This document shows positions 14,859-21,534 of a stretch of 24,156 bases of DNA, one piece after another. The stretch lies in assembly GCA_050742155.1 (NCBI GenBank), contig JBOGFC010000082.1, positions 1 to 24,156 on the forward strand, read 5' to 3'. The notes beneath the pieces are model-generated. The model made no database searches and was not told where the DNA came from. It worked only from the letters and a program-made list of their open reading frames with translations. Source of the stretch: JBOGFC01 sp050742155. GTDB lineage: Bacteria; Actinomycetota; Acidimicrobiia; Spongiisociales; JALYHC01. The position numbers and the translations under genes are program-made. The number at the start of each line of letters is the position of its first letter. Position 1 is the first letter of the stretch.

Positions 14859-16619
14859 ATGGCCTACCAGCGGGATGACATCGAGCGGGTACGGGCCGCC
14901 ACCGACTTGGTCCAGCTCGTCGAGGAAGTCACCACGGTCAAGAGGCGGGGCCGGAGGGCCATGGCTATCTGCCCCTTTCACCAGGAGAAGACCCCCTCGC
15001 TCTCCATCGACGCCGCCCGGTCCCTGTGGTATTGCTTCGGGTGCCAGGCAAGCGGGGACCTGTTCGCGTTCGTGCAGGACAGCCAAGGGCTCAACTTCAC
15101 CGAGGCGCTCGAGCAGTTGGCCCGACGCGCCGGCATCGAGCTCCGCCCCGACCCCAAGGCGGCCCGGAAGCGGGGGGAGCGAGAGCCCTTGGTGGAGGCG
15201 GTCGAGCGGTCGGTGGACTTCTACCATCGCCGGCTCCTCAAGGCCCCGGACTCCGGCCGGGCCCGCGCCTACCTGCGCGGCCGAGGGTATGACGCCGAGA
15301 TCGTCGAGCGGTTCCAGCTCGGTTACGCCCCCGGTGAGTGGGACGCCCTGGTGTCGCACCTGCGGGCCGGCGGGCTGTCCGAGAAGGTGGTGGTGGGGGC
15401 CGGCCTGGCCGTCCGCAGCCGGCATGGGCGACTGGTGGACCGGTTCCGGGGCCGCCTCATGTTCCCCATCCACGACCTGCGGGGCGACCCGGTGGGGTTC
15501 GGCGGCCGCCTGCTCGAAGGGGAGGGGGCCAAGTACGTCAACTCGCCGGAGACTCGCCTCTACTCCAAGTCCCGCCTGCTGTACGGCCTGCAGTGGGCCA
15601 AGGCCGACATCGTCCGCGCCGGATACGCGGTGGTCGTGGAGGGCTACACCGATGTGATCGCCCTGCACCAGGCCGGGCTGCCGGTGGCGGTGGCCACCTG
15701 CGGCACCGCACTGGGAGCGGGCCACTTCGACCTGCTGCGGCGCTTCACCGAGCGGGTGGTGCTGGCGTTCGATGCCGATCGGGCCGGGGCCGGCGCCTCG
15801 CTGCGGGGATTCGATCTGACCGTGCCGGGGGACCTGGACCTGCGGGTCTCCCTGCTTCCCGAGGGCAAGGACCCGGCCGATCTGGTGCAGGCCGGTGAGG
15901 CAGCCATCCTGCGCAAGCTGGTGGAGGAGTCTGTGTCCCTCATCCAGTTCCGCCTCGAAGAAGAACTACGCCGCTTCAATCTCGACGAGCCGGAGGCGCG
16001 GGGCAGGGCCGTGCGGGCCACCGCCCCGCTGGTAGCCCGCCACCCCGACTCGCTGGTCCGCCACGAATATGGCGCCTTCCTCTCCCGCCGCACCGGAGTG
16101 GAGCTGGGGGCGGTCTTGGCGGCGGTGGAGGAGGCGGCCAGGCGAGCGCACAGGGAGCGACCGGCCCAGCCGCTTCGGCCCGCGCGGCCGCACTTGAGCG
16201 GCCAGCAGAAGGCGGAACGGGAACTCCTACGCCTCCTCCTCGCCAATCACGCCGGGCTGCGGGAGATCAAGGTGGAAGCAGAGTTCCTCACTCATGAGGA
16301 CCACCGCCGGGCCTTCGAGCTGCTCGCTCCCGAGATCCTGGCCCTGCCGGCCGGGGAGCCGCCCGACCTGGGCGCCCTGCTCGGAGAAGATCGCGGCGAG
16401 GTGGCCGCCATGCTGCGGGGCCTGGCTCTCGAGGAGCGCCCCTTGGAGGAGCCGGCCGAGCTGGCCGCCCGCCTGCAGGGCTGGGCCTTCGAGCGCCGCA
16501 TCGAGGAGCTGCGCCGGGCGCTCGCCTCCCTCGAGGCGGAGGGGGAGCCCGAGACCCATTCCGAGCTGCTCGCCGAGTTGGTAAGTTTGGAGCAGGCCAA
16601 GCGCCGGACGGCCAGGTGA
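14859..16619 (+). CDS. dnaG: DNA primase DnaG
   Basis: DnaG synthesises RNA primers at the replication fork and contacts the DnaB helicase. The 586-aa protein begins with a CHC2 zinc finger (C38, H41, C59, C62; CPFHQEKTPS and YCFGCQ). The RNA-polymerase core follows, with YAPGEWDALVSHL and GRLMFPIHDLRGDPVGFGGR. The TOPRIM domain has EGYTD at about 260 and FDADRAG at about 303. The C-terminal helical DnaB-binding region covers about residues 440-586. The next gene, rpoD, overlaps by 4 nt (GTGA). This forms the last two genes of the classical macromolecular-synthesis operon, here without rpsU. Confidence 0.97.
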   Translation: MAYQRDDIERVRAATDLVQLVEEVTTVKRRGRRAMAICPFHQEKTPSLSIDAARSLWYCFGCQASGDLFAFVQDSQGLNFTEALEQLARRAGIELRPDPKAARKRGEREPLVEAVERSVDFYHRRLLKAPDSGRARAYLRGRGYDAEIVERFQLGYAPGEWDALVSHLRAGGLSEKVVVGAGLAVRSRHGRLVDRFRGRLMFPIHDLRGDPVGFGGRLLEGEGAKYVNSPETRLYSKSRLLYGLQWAKADIVRAGYAVVVEGYTDVIALHQAGLPVAVATCGTALGAGHFDLLRRFTERVVLAFDADRAGAGASLRGFDLTVPGDLDLRVSLLPEGKDPADLVQAGEAAILRKLVEESVSLIQFRLEEELRRFNLDEPEARGRAVRATAPLVARHPDSLVRHEYGAFLSRRTGVELGAVLAAVEEAARRAHRERPAQPLRPARPHLSGQQKAERELLRLLLANHAGLREIKVEAEFLTHEDHRRAFELLAPEILALPAGEPPDLGALLGEDRGEVAAMLRGLALEERPLEEPAELAARLQGWAFERRIEELRRALASLEAEGEPETHSELLAELVSLEQAKRRTAR

Positions 16620-17749
16620 ACGAAGACATCCGTGCCATCATCGACGAGCTCTTGCAGCGCGGGCGCCAGCGCGGCTTCCTCACCATGGGCGAGGTGCAGC
16701 AGGAGCTGGAGGAGGCCGAGGCCCCCCCCGACGCCTTCGACGAGGTCTTCGACGCCCTTCGCCGGGCCCGGGTGGTGGTCAGGGAGGACAGTCCGGAGGC
16801 GTCCCCCCCGGCGCTCGGACACGACGAGCTGTCCGTCTCTGATGCGGTGCGCATGTACCTGCAGGAGATCGGGCGGGTGCCGCTCCTCTCCCCCCAGGAG
16901 GAGGTGGAGCTGGCCATGCACCTGGAGGCCGGGCGCCGGGCCTCCGTTCAGCTGGTCGGGAACGGCCACCAGCTCCTCCCGGAGGACGCGGCCATCCTGG
17001 AGCGGGCTGTCCGGGCCGGGGATCGGGCCCGGGAGCGTCTGGTGGAGTCCAACTTGCGACTGGTGGTGTCCATCGCCAAGAAGTACGTGGGACGGGGCAT
17101 GCCGCTCCTCGATCTGGTCCAGGAGGGCAACCTGGGGCTGATGCGGGCGGTGGAGAAGTTCGACTACCGCAAGGGCTTCAAGTTCTCCACCTATGCCACC
17201 TGGTGGATCCGTCAGGCGGTGGCCAGGGCCCTGGCCGACCAGGCCCGCACCATTCGGGTGCCGGTCCACATGGTGGAGACGATCAACAAGTTGGCCCACA
17301 CTCAGCGGAGCCTGGTCCAGGAGCTGGGCCGGGAGCCCACCATCGGCGAGATCGCCGCCGAGCTCCAGGTGGAACCGCAGCGTGTCAGCGAGCTCCGCCT
17401 CATCGCCCAGGACCCGTTGTCACTGGAGACCCCTCTCGGGGAGGAGGATGACTCCACTCTCGGCGATTTTGTCGAGGACCGGGAGGCGGTGGTGCCCGTG
17501 GAAGCGGCCTCCTTCTCGCTGCTTCAGCAATACCTCTCCCACGCCCTGGAGGAGCTCAACGAGCGGGAGCGACAAGTGATCATCATGCGCTTCGGGCTGG
17601 AAGACGGCAAGGTGCGGACGCTGGAGGAGGTAGGGGCCCACTTCAAGGTGACCCGGGAGCGGATCCGCCAGCTGGAGACCAAAGCGCTCGCCAAGCTCCG
17701 ACACCCGACGCGGTCGAAGCGCTTCGAGGGCTTCCTGGAAGAGGGCTAG
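16616..17749 (+). CDS. rpoD: RNA polymerase primary sigma factor (RpoD/SigA, sigma-70)
   Basis: This is the principal sigma factor. The 377-aa protein contains a region 1.1 (NEDIRAIIDELL, then FLTMGEVQQELEEAE) and region 1.2 (AVRMYLQEIGRVPLLSPQEE). Region 2 has ESNLRLVVSIAKKYVGRGM, DLVQEGNLGLMRAVEKFDY and FSTYATWWIRQAVARA. Region 3 has PVHMVETINKL. Region 4 ends VTRERIRQLETKALAKLRHP. Presence of region 1.1 and position after dnaG support the primary rather than an alternative sigma. It starts at GTG 16616 inside the dnaG stop. It is followed by a cluster of hairpins that probably marks the end of the operon. Confidence 0.97.
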   Translation: MNEDIRAIIDELLQRGRQRGFLTMGEVQQELEEAEAPPDAFDEVFDALRRARVVVREDSPEASPPALGHDELSVSDAVRMYLQEIGRVPLLSPQEEVELAMHLEAGRRASVQLVGNGHQLLPEDAAILERAVRAGDRARERLVESNLRLVVSIAKKYVGRGMPLLDLVQEGNLGLMRAVEKFDYRKGFKFSTYATWWIRQAVARALADQARTIRVPVHMVETINKLAHTQRSLVQELGREPTIGEIAAELQVEPQRVSELRLIAQDPLSLETPLGEEDDSTLGDFVEDREAVVPVEAASFSLLQQYLSHALEELNERERQVIIMRFGLEDGKVRTLEEVGAHFKVTRERIRQLETKALAKLRHPTRSKRFEGFLEEG

Positions 17750-17760
17750 GGATTCCATTC

Positions 17761-17874
17761 CCTCCCCCCTCCGGGGGAGGTTGCTCTCTCTTCCTCCCCC
17801 TCCGGGAGCGGGTTGCTCTCTTTCCCTCCCTCTCCGGGGGAGGTTGCTCTCTCTCCCTCCCCTCTGGGGGAGGG
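17761..17874 (+). repeat. Near-tandem cluster of four CCTCCCC/GGGGAGG hairpins after rpoD
   Basis: Four GC-rich dyads follow each other: 17761-17780 (8-bp stem), about 17794-17813 (imperfect), 17825-17843 and 17855-17874 (8-bp stem). Between them the spacer TTGCTCTCT recurs at 17781, 17813 and 17844, giving a 31-32 bp period. The cluster lies between the convergent ends of rpoD and the YtxH-like gene. It may work as a bidirectional terminator or be a REP-like repeat. Runs of T after the stems are short. Confidence 0.75.
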
Positions 17875-17888
17875 TTGGGGAGGGGGTC

Positions 17889-18149
17889 TTACAAAGTCTC
17901 TTGCGCCCCGTCGCCGCGCATGTCCCGGACCTTCTGCGAGGCGGCCGAGACCCCCTCGCTCATGGCTTCCCGGGCCCGTTCGGCGGAGAGGTCCACCACC
18001 GCCTTGCCCTTTTCCATCACGTCTTGGAATCGCTGGTCGCCGGTGATGCGTTGGTAAACACTGATGAGCTCGTGATAGCGCTCCCGGCCGGCCTTGGTCC
18101 CGAGGACGTAGCCGATACCGAAGCCGAGCAGCAGCCCAAATCTGAACAT
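17889..18149 (-). CDS. YtxH-like small membrane-associated protein
   Basis: From ATG 18149 the product is 86 aa. It opens with a glycine-rich hydrophobic segment (MFRFGLLLGFGIGYVLGTKA), then GRERYHELI and an amphipathic helical tail with many Ala/Glu/Lys residues. This layout is that of YtxH/general-stress small proteins, which have one N-terminal membrane helix and a long helical tail. The function of that family is poorly defined. An AGGAGG motif lies 5-6 nt upstream of this ATG. The frame is open further upstream, but that stretch runs through the tRNA gene and is not used. The gene is convergent with rpoD and divergent from tRNA-Asn. Confidence 0.78.
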   Translation of the reverse strand: MFRFGLLLGFGIGYVLGTKAGRERYHELISVYQRITGDQRFQDVMEKGKAVVDLSAERAREAMSEGVSAASQKVRDMRGDGAQETL

Positions 18150-18209
18150 GTCTTCCTCCTTTGACCGGGGCATTGTGCCAGATCCCTCGTGGTACCATCC
18201 CCCGGCCGT

Positions 18210-18282
18210 TCCGGGGTAGCTCAACCGGCAGAGCAGTGGACTGTTAATCCATTGGTTGCGGGTTCGAATCCCGCCCCCGGAG
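18210..18282 (+). tRNA. tRNA-Asn (anticodon GTT)
   Basis: The 73-nt cloverleaf folds cleanly. The acceptor stem is TCCGGGG with CCCCGGA and the D-stem is GCTC/GAGC. The anticodon stem is GTGGA/TCCAT with loop CTGTTAA (anticodon GTT). The T-arm is GCGGG-TTCGAAT-CCCGC, and the discriminator base is G. The CCA end is not encoded (CCT follows). A possible -10 hexamer, TACCAT, is at 18193-18198. The last five bases are also the first bases of the 103-bp att repeat, so this gene is the integration site of the downstream element. Confidence 0.97.
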
Positions 18283-18380
18283 CCTCCCGAGTTTCCTTTC
18301 CCCGTAAGGCATTTCGGCCAGGTTCGGAAGCGGGTCGAGACGCCAGGAAGGGCCTCGGTGCTACCCAACTGCTACCGAAG
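18278..18380 (+). repeat. Attachment-site repeat copy 1 (tRNA-proximal att)
   Basis: This 103-bp segment is repeated in direct orientation at 19225-19327 with two mismatches (18360 G/A and 18369 C/A). It begins with the last five bases of tRNA-Asn and continues into non-coding DNA. Inside it, 18287-18317 has the geometry of a tyrosine-recombinase core: 12-bp imperfect inverted arms (CCGAGTTTCCTT and AAGGCATTTCGG) around a 7-bp centre, TCCCCGT. Near the far end is a doubled GCTACC motif (18360-18377), possibly an arm-type site. Confidence 0.85.
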
Positions 18381-18467
18381 GGACTAGGCCATGCGTCCAC
18401 TCCGGAAATACTCCTTTACGCGGGTTCCCACCGAGGCTGAGAATGTAGGCTGAGCAGGCGGTGGGGA

Positions 18468-19148
18468 ATGACTGAGGAACCTCAGACCAGCGGGCGACAG
18501 GCACAGCGGGAGGCGAAGGCAGAAGCGGCCGCTGCCAAGGCTCGGGCCAAGGCCGCACGGCCGTGGTACAAGAAGAAGCGCTTCCTGATCCCGCTGGCCG
18601 TCATCCTGCTGATCATCATCGTTTCGCTGGCTGGCGGCGGCGGGGTGCCGGAGAGCCCAACCGAGCAAGCAGGCGCTCAGCCCACGACGGCTACAAGCGT
18701 GGCGACAGAAACTACCCAGGCTTCAGCTACCACCCAAGCCTCAGCCGAGGCGGGTATCGGCGATCCGGTTGTCGATGGGAAGTTCACCTTCACGGTGACT
18801 GACTTCGACTGCGGCGTTACCGAGGTCGGTGAGGAATTCTTCAGGGAGGAGCCGCAGGGCCAGTTCTGCATCCTGACGATGACGGTCGAGAACACTGGCA
18901 ACGAGCCGCAGTTCCTCTTTGCAGATAACCAGAAACTCTTCGATTCCCAGGAGCGGGAATTTTCGGCGGACAGCGAGGCCACGTTCGCACTTGATCCGGA
19001 GGGCGATGCATTCGGCACCGAAATCAACCCAGGCAACCAGGTTGAGGCCAAGGTGGTCTTTGACGTGCCACTAGATGCAGAGATCGCGCAGGCTGAGCTT
19101 CACGACTCCGCCTTTTCTGGTGGAGTGAGGGTCAACCTGAAGGGCTAG
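18468..19148 (+). CDS. DUF4352-type secreted/anchored protein between the two att repeats
   Basis: The 226-aa product has a charged N-terminus rich in Ala/Lys/Glu and Arg. One transmembrane helix follows (FLIPLAVILLIIIVSLAGGG, about residues 39-58). A Thr/Ser/Ala-rich linker runs to about 95. The C-terminal immunoglobulin-like domain has GDPVVDGKFTFTV, FCILTMTVENTGNEPQFLF and a DVPLDA segment near the end. This is the pattern of DUF4352 proteins, which are extracytoplasmic and of unknown function. Two cysteines in the domain could form a disulfide. The gene stands alone between two copies of the att repeat, and its base composition looks less GC-rich than the core genes. A weak GGTGGGG precedes the ATG. 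It is probably cargo acquired by integration. Confidence 0.8.
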   Translation: MTEEPQTSGRQAQREAKAEAAAAKARAKAARPWYKKKRFLIPLAVILLIIIVSLAGGGGVPESPTEQAGAQPTTATSVATETTQASATTQASAEAGIGDPVVDGKFTFTVTDFDCGVTEVGEEFFREEPQGQFCILTMTVENTGNEPQFLFADNQKLFDSQEREFSADSEATFALDPEGDAFGTEINPGNQVEAKVVFDVPLDAEIAQAELHDSAFSGGVRVNLKG

Positions 19149-19224
19149 GGGGTTTAGCTGCCTGCCATGTGAAGGCAGTCAGGTGAGTGGCTCAGTTGCC
19201 GGTGGCAGGAGGGCCTCGATTTGG

Positions 19225-19327
19225 CGGAGCCTCCCGAGTTTCCTTTCCCCGTAAGGCATTTCGGCCAGGTTCGGAAGCGGGTCGAGACGCCAGGAAGGGC
19301 CTCGGTACTACCCAAATGCTACCGAAG
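19225..19327 (+). repeat. Attachment-site repeat copy 2 (integrase-proximal att)
   Basis: This is the second copy of the 103-bp repeat and ends 10 bp from the integrase stop codon. The upstream identity stops exactly at the tRNA-derived CGGAG; no intact tRNA precedes it. The core-like dyad is at 19234-19264 with the same arms and centre as copy 1. Proximity to the integrase suggests this is the true left end of the integrase-bearing element. Confidence 0.85.
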
Positions 19328-19337
19328 CCCTTCCGAT

Positions 19338-20486
19338 CTACTGGCCGTGGATCAGCCGTGCGACCCGCTCCGCCATCTCCTGCTGCATGGCCGGGATGGC
19401 ATGGGTGTAGGTGTCGAGGGTCAGCGAAACGGTGGAGTGCCCCAACTGCTCGCTGACCGCCTTCGGGTGCTCCCCGGCCTCGAAAGCCAGGGTGGCCCAG
19501 CCGTGCCTGAGATCGTGCAGCCGGATGCGCGGGAGTCCAGCCTGGGAGGCGAGACGGCCGAACAGTTTGGTAACTCGGTCCGGGTGGATCGGCTCGCCGA
19601 TCTCATTGGTGAAGACCAGCCCGGAGTCCACCCAGGCCGACCCGGCCCGTAGCCGCTCCTCGATCTGCGCCTTCCGGTGGTCGCGCAGCGCCGACCAGGT
19701 GACCGGATCGAGAGAGACCAGCCGCCGCCCCCGCTTGGTCTTGGGCTCGGAGTAGCTGAGGACGTGACGGATGGCGAGCAGGGTCTGGCGGATCGCCAGC
19801 CGTCCCGCTTCCAGGTCAACGTCTCCCCAGCGCAGCCCGAGCACTTCGCCCCGCCGCATGCCGGTGGAGGCGAAGGTGAGCCACATGACCCGGAGCCGGT
19901 CGTCGGCCACGTGGCCCAGGAAGCGGCGCAGCTCGGCGGCGCTCCAGACCCTCATCTCCGGCTTGTCGCTGTCGCCGGGAGGGTTGGTCGCATCGGCCAC
20001 GTTGCGAGTCACGTAGCCCCACCTGAGGGCGTCCTGGAGGGCTTTGCGGATGGTTCGGTGGCAGTGCCGCACCGTCCGGGCCGAGAGGCTGCGGCCGCCC
20101 CACCCACCTTCCCGCTGGAGCTTCCCGTACAGCCGGTTGAGGGTGTCCGGCTGGAGGGACTGGAGGGGGAGCTTGCCGATCCGGGGGAGTAGGTAGATAC
20201 GGCAGTCCGTCTCGTAGCGCCGGAACGTGGAGAGGCGCACCGTGGACTCGATGGCCGGGAGCCAGCGCTCGGTGAGGAACTGCCCCACGGTCAGGCTCAT
20301 CGGCCGCACGTAGGTGCCCCTGTCCATGCGGCCCAGCATCTCGGTGCGGGCCTGCTCAGCCTCCTTCTTGGTCCGGTAGCCGGAGTGGTAGCGCCGTCGG
20401 CGCTTCCCGGTCTCCGGGTCCGTCTCCGAGACGATCACCACCCAGGAGCCTCCTCGGCGGGTGACGCATCCTCGTGGCTTGCTCAT
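19338..20486 (-). CDS. int: Tyrosine recombinase/phage integrase
   Basis: This is a site-specific tyrosine recombinase that integrates and excises the element. The 382-aa protein has an N-terminal arm-binding-like domain (GGSWVVIVSETDPETGKRRR, then YRTKKEAEQA). A SAM-like core-binding domain covers about residues 64-170. The catalytic domain contains R211 (TGMRRGE), H324 and R327 (HDLRHGW), H350 (LGHS) and Y360 (DTYTHA). All catalytic residues are present, so it looks functional. Its ATG overlaps the stop of the upstream XRE gene (ATGA), so both are one minus-strand transcript. Its 3' end abuts att copy 2, the usual layout for tRNA-targeted elements. Confidence 0.96.
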   Translation of the reverse strand: MSKPRGCVTRRGGSWVVIVSETDPETGKRRRRYHSGYRTKKEAEQARTEMLGRMDRGTYVRPMSLTVGQFLTERWLPAIESTVRLSTFRRYETDCRIYLLPRIGKLPLQSLQPDTLNRLYGKLQREGGWGGRSLSARTVRHCHRTIRKALQDALRWGYVTRNVADATNPPGDSDKPEMRVWSAAELRRFLGHVADDRLRVMWLTFASTGMRRGEVLGLRWGDVDLEAGRLAIRQTLLAIRHVLSYSEPKTKRGRRLVSLDPVTWSALRDHRKAQIEERLRAGSAWVDSGLVFTNEIGEPIHPDRVTKLFGRLASQAGLPRIRLHDLRHGWATLAFEAGEHPKAVSEQLGHSTVSLTLDTYTHAIPAMQQEMAERVARLIHGQ

Positions 20487-20980
20487 GCTTCCTCCTTCCC
20501 GTACTGCCGCAGCGCTTCTGCGGTCTCTTGTGCGTCGAGTTCCTTACCGGGGGCCATGGTCACGAGGATCGTGCGGAGCGCCCGGTTGCCGTCCCACTCG
20601 ATGAGGACGGCGGGCTCCCTGGCCCGCACCATGTCTCGGGCGAGCACCGCCGGGATGGCTTCCGGCCCTCCGAAGTCCACGCCGGGACTCGGCCGCCCCT
20701 CGATACCCATCGGGTCGAGCAGAACGGCCACGGTGGTCTCCAGGGCAGCGGCCAGGGCGAACAGCTCATCGACGGTGACCGACCGGCCGGAGCGCTCAAC
20801 CTCGCTTACGGCTGCTCGTGACCACTTCTCCCAGCCGAGATCGACCATCCGCTCCGCCAGGTCCGTTTGAGTCAGCCGACGGAGGGACCGGACTGACCGC
20901 ACGTTGACGGCCAGCACGTCCGAGGGGAAACGGCTGTCTCCACGAGGTTTCTTGCCCGCCCGCTTCGGGGTCGCTGGCAT
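20483..20980 (-). CDS. XRE-family regulator co-transcribed with the integrase
   Basis: The 165-aa protein has a basic N-terminus and then a helix-turn-helix (about residues 22-85: VLAVNVRSVRSLRRLTQTDL, then WSRAAVSEVERSGRSVTVDE). The C-terminal half is of unknown fold and may be a sensor or dimer region. It probably acts as the repressor that controls the divergent excisionase/replication operon, by analogy with CI-like regulators of integrative elements. The start at 20980 has GGAGG close upstream. It overlaps int by 4 nt. A candidate operator pair lies in the divergent gap (21033-21094). Confidence 0.84.
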   Translation of the reverse strand: MPATPKRAGKKPRGDSRFPSDVLAVNVRSVRSLRRLTQTDLAERMVDLGWEKWSRAAVSEVERSGRSVTVDELFALAAALETTVAVLLDPMGIEGRPSPGVDFGGPEAIPAVLARDMVRAREPAVLIEWDGNRALRTILVTMAPGKELDAQETAEALRQYGKEEA

Positions 20981-21032
20981 CCCTCCTCCTTTGCACGCTG
21001 GGGCGGTTTGTCCTGCTCAGGGTACCTTTCGA

Positions 21033-21094
21033 TGGACTGTAAAGCAAATAGCAATCTCAGCCCGCGACGGCTATGCTGTGGGCTCGACAGTCCA
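21033..21094. promoter_or_regulatory. Divergent control region with inverted TGGACTGT half-sites
   Basis: The 136-bp gap between the two divergent XRE genes contains TGGACTGT at 21033-21040 and its exact inverse ACAGTCCA at 21087-21094. Between them, TAGCAA (21049-21054), a 17-nt spacer and TATGCT (21072-21077) make a plausible plus-strand promoter. On the minus strand, TTGCTT and TACCCT with 17-nt spacing could drive the XRE-int pair. The half-sites bracket the promoter as operators of a lysogeny-type switch would. Regulator binding is inferred. Confidence 0.5.
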
Positions 21095-21116
21095 GCGAAA
21101 CGCAAGAGGGAGGAGC

Positions 21117-21326
21117 ATGACAGCTTTGCGAACCCTGCGGAAGTCCAAGGGCCTCAGCCTGGAGGCTGTGGCCTTCCTGGCCGACGTTGACCCGGCCACC
21201 GTCAGCCGGGTCGAGCGCGGCTTGAGCGAGCCACGCCGGGGAACAGTTGTAGCCCTCGCCAGAGCCTTAGGCATGTCGGCTCGGCGCATGGCCGCGCTCA
21301 TCGAGGCGGACGGCGAGGATGGCTGA
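21117..21326 (+). CDS. Small XRE-family helix-turn-helix protein
   Basis: The ATG at 21117 follows GGGAGGAG and gives a 69-aa protein that is almost entirely one helix-turn-helix domain (LRKSKGLSLEAVAFLADVDP, then VSRVERGLSEPRRGTVVALA). An in-frame start at 20904 would read back through the divergent regulator and is unlikely. It is the first gene of the plus-strand operon and overlaps the next by 8 nt. It resembles Cro-type regulators of phages and integrative elements. The opposing XRE gene makes a two-repressor switch plausible. Confidence 0.82.
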   Translation: MTALRTLRKSKGLSLEAVAFLADVDPATVSRVERGLSEPRRGTVVALARALGMSARRMAALIEADGEDG

Positions 21327-21534
21327 CCAGGCGGCCACGCTGAGCGTCGAGTCTGCGGCTCGCTTGCTCGGCGTGTCCCGTAACGCAGCGTATGAATCGA
21401 TCAGCCGTGGTGAGTTCCCGGTCCCCATACTTCGGTGCGGCCGCCGCATCCTCGTGCCGAAGCTTCCACTCTTTGAGGCTCTCGGCTTGAACAGCGAGCC
21501 AAACGGCCAGGCCGACGAACCTCCGGCGAAATGA
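21319..21534 (+). CDS. Excisionase-like HTH_17/MerR-type DNA-binding protein
   Basis: The 71-aa product contains a short winged-helix of the excisionase family: LSVESAARLLGVSRNAAYES, then GEFPVPILRCGRRILVPK. Such proteins bend att DNA and set integrase direction toward excision, or act as small regulators. It overlaps the upstream XRE gene by 8 nt and the ATPase gene by 4 nt (ATGA), so translation is probably coupled. Assignment as the element's Xis is inferred from domain and context; the homologous domain is also used for other roles. Confidence 0.8.
   Translation: MADQAATLSVESAARLLGVSRNAAYESISRGEFPVPILRCGRRILVPKLPLFEALGLNSEPNGQADEPPAK

Noticed and set aside
13362..15725. A 787-codon open frame on the minus strand opposite uppS, glyS and dnaG.
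   Set aside because: It is the mirror of three well-supported genes in GC-rich DNA, has low-complexity Gly/Pro/Arg/His composition and matches no family. The same applies to long antisense frames at 8083-9810 and 1858-3168.
17761..17874. A possible CRISPR array, because of short regularly spaced repeats.
   Set aside because: The spacers between repeats are nearly identical to one another, the repeats are degenerate hairpins, and no cas genes are nearby.
18161..18166. TTGACC as a -35 element for tRNA-Asn.
   Set aside because: The distance to the best -10 (TACCAT at 18193) is 26 nt, too long for a normal promoter.
19158..19178. A CTGCCT/AGGCAG hairpin after the DUF4352 gene as a terminator.
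   Set aside because: The stem is only 6 bp and no T-tract follows; the signal is too weak to call.
20904..21116. A long form of the small XRE protein starting at 20904.
   Set aside because: It would overlap the divergent regulator's coding sequence and pass through the control region, whereas the ATG at 21117 has a strong ribosome-binding site.
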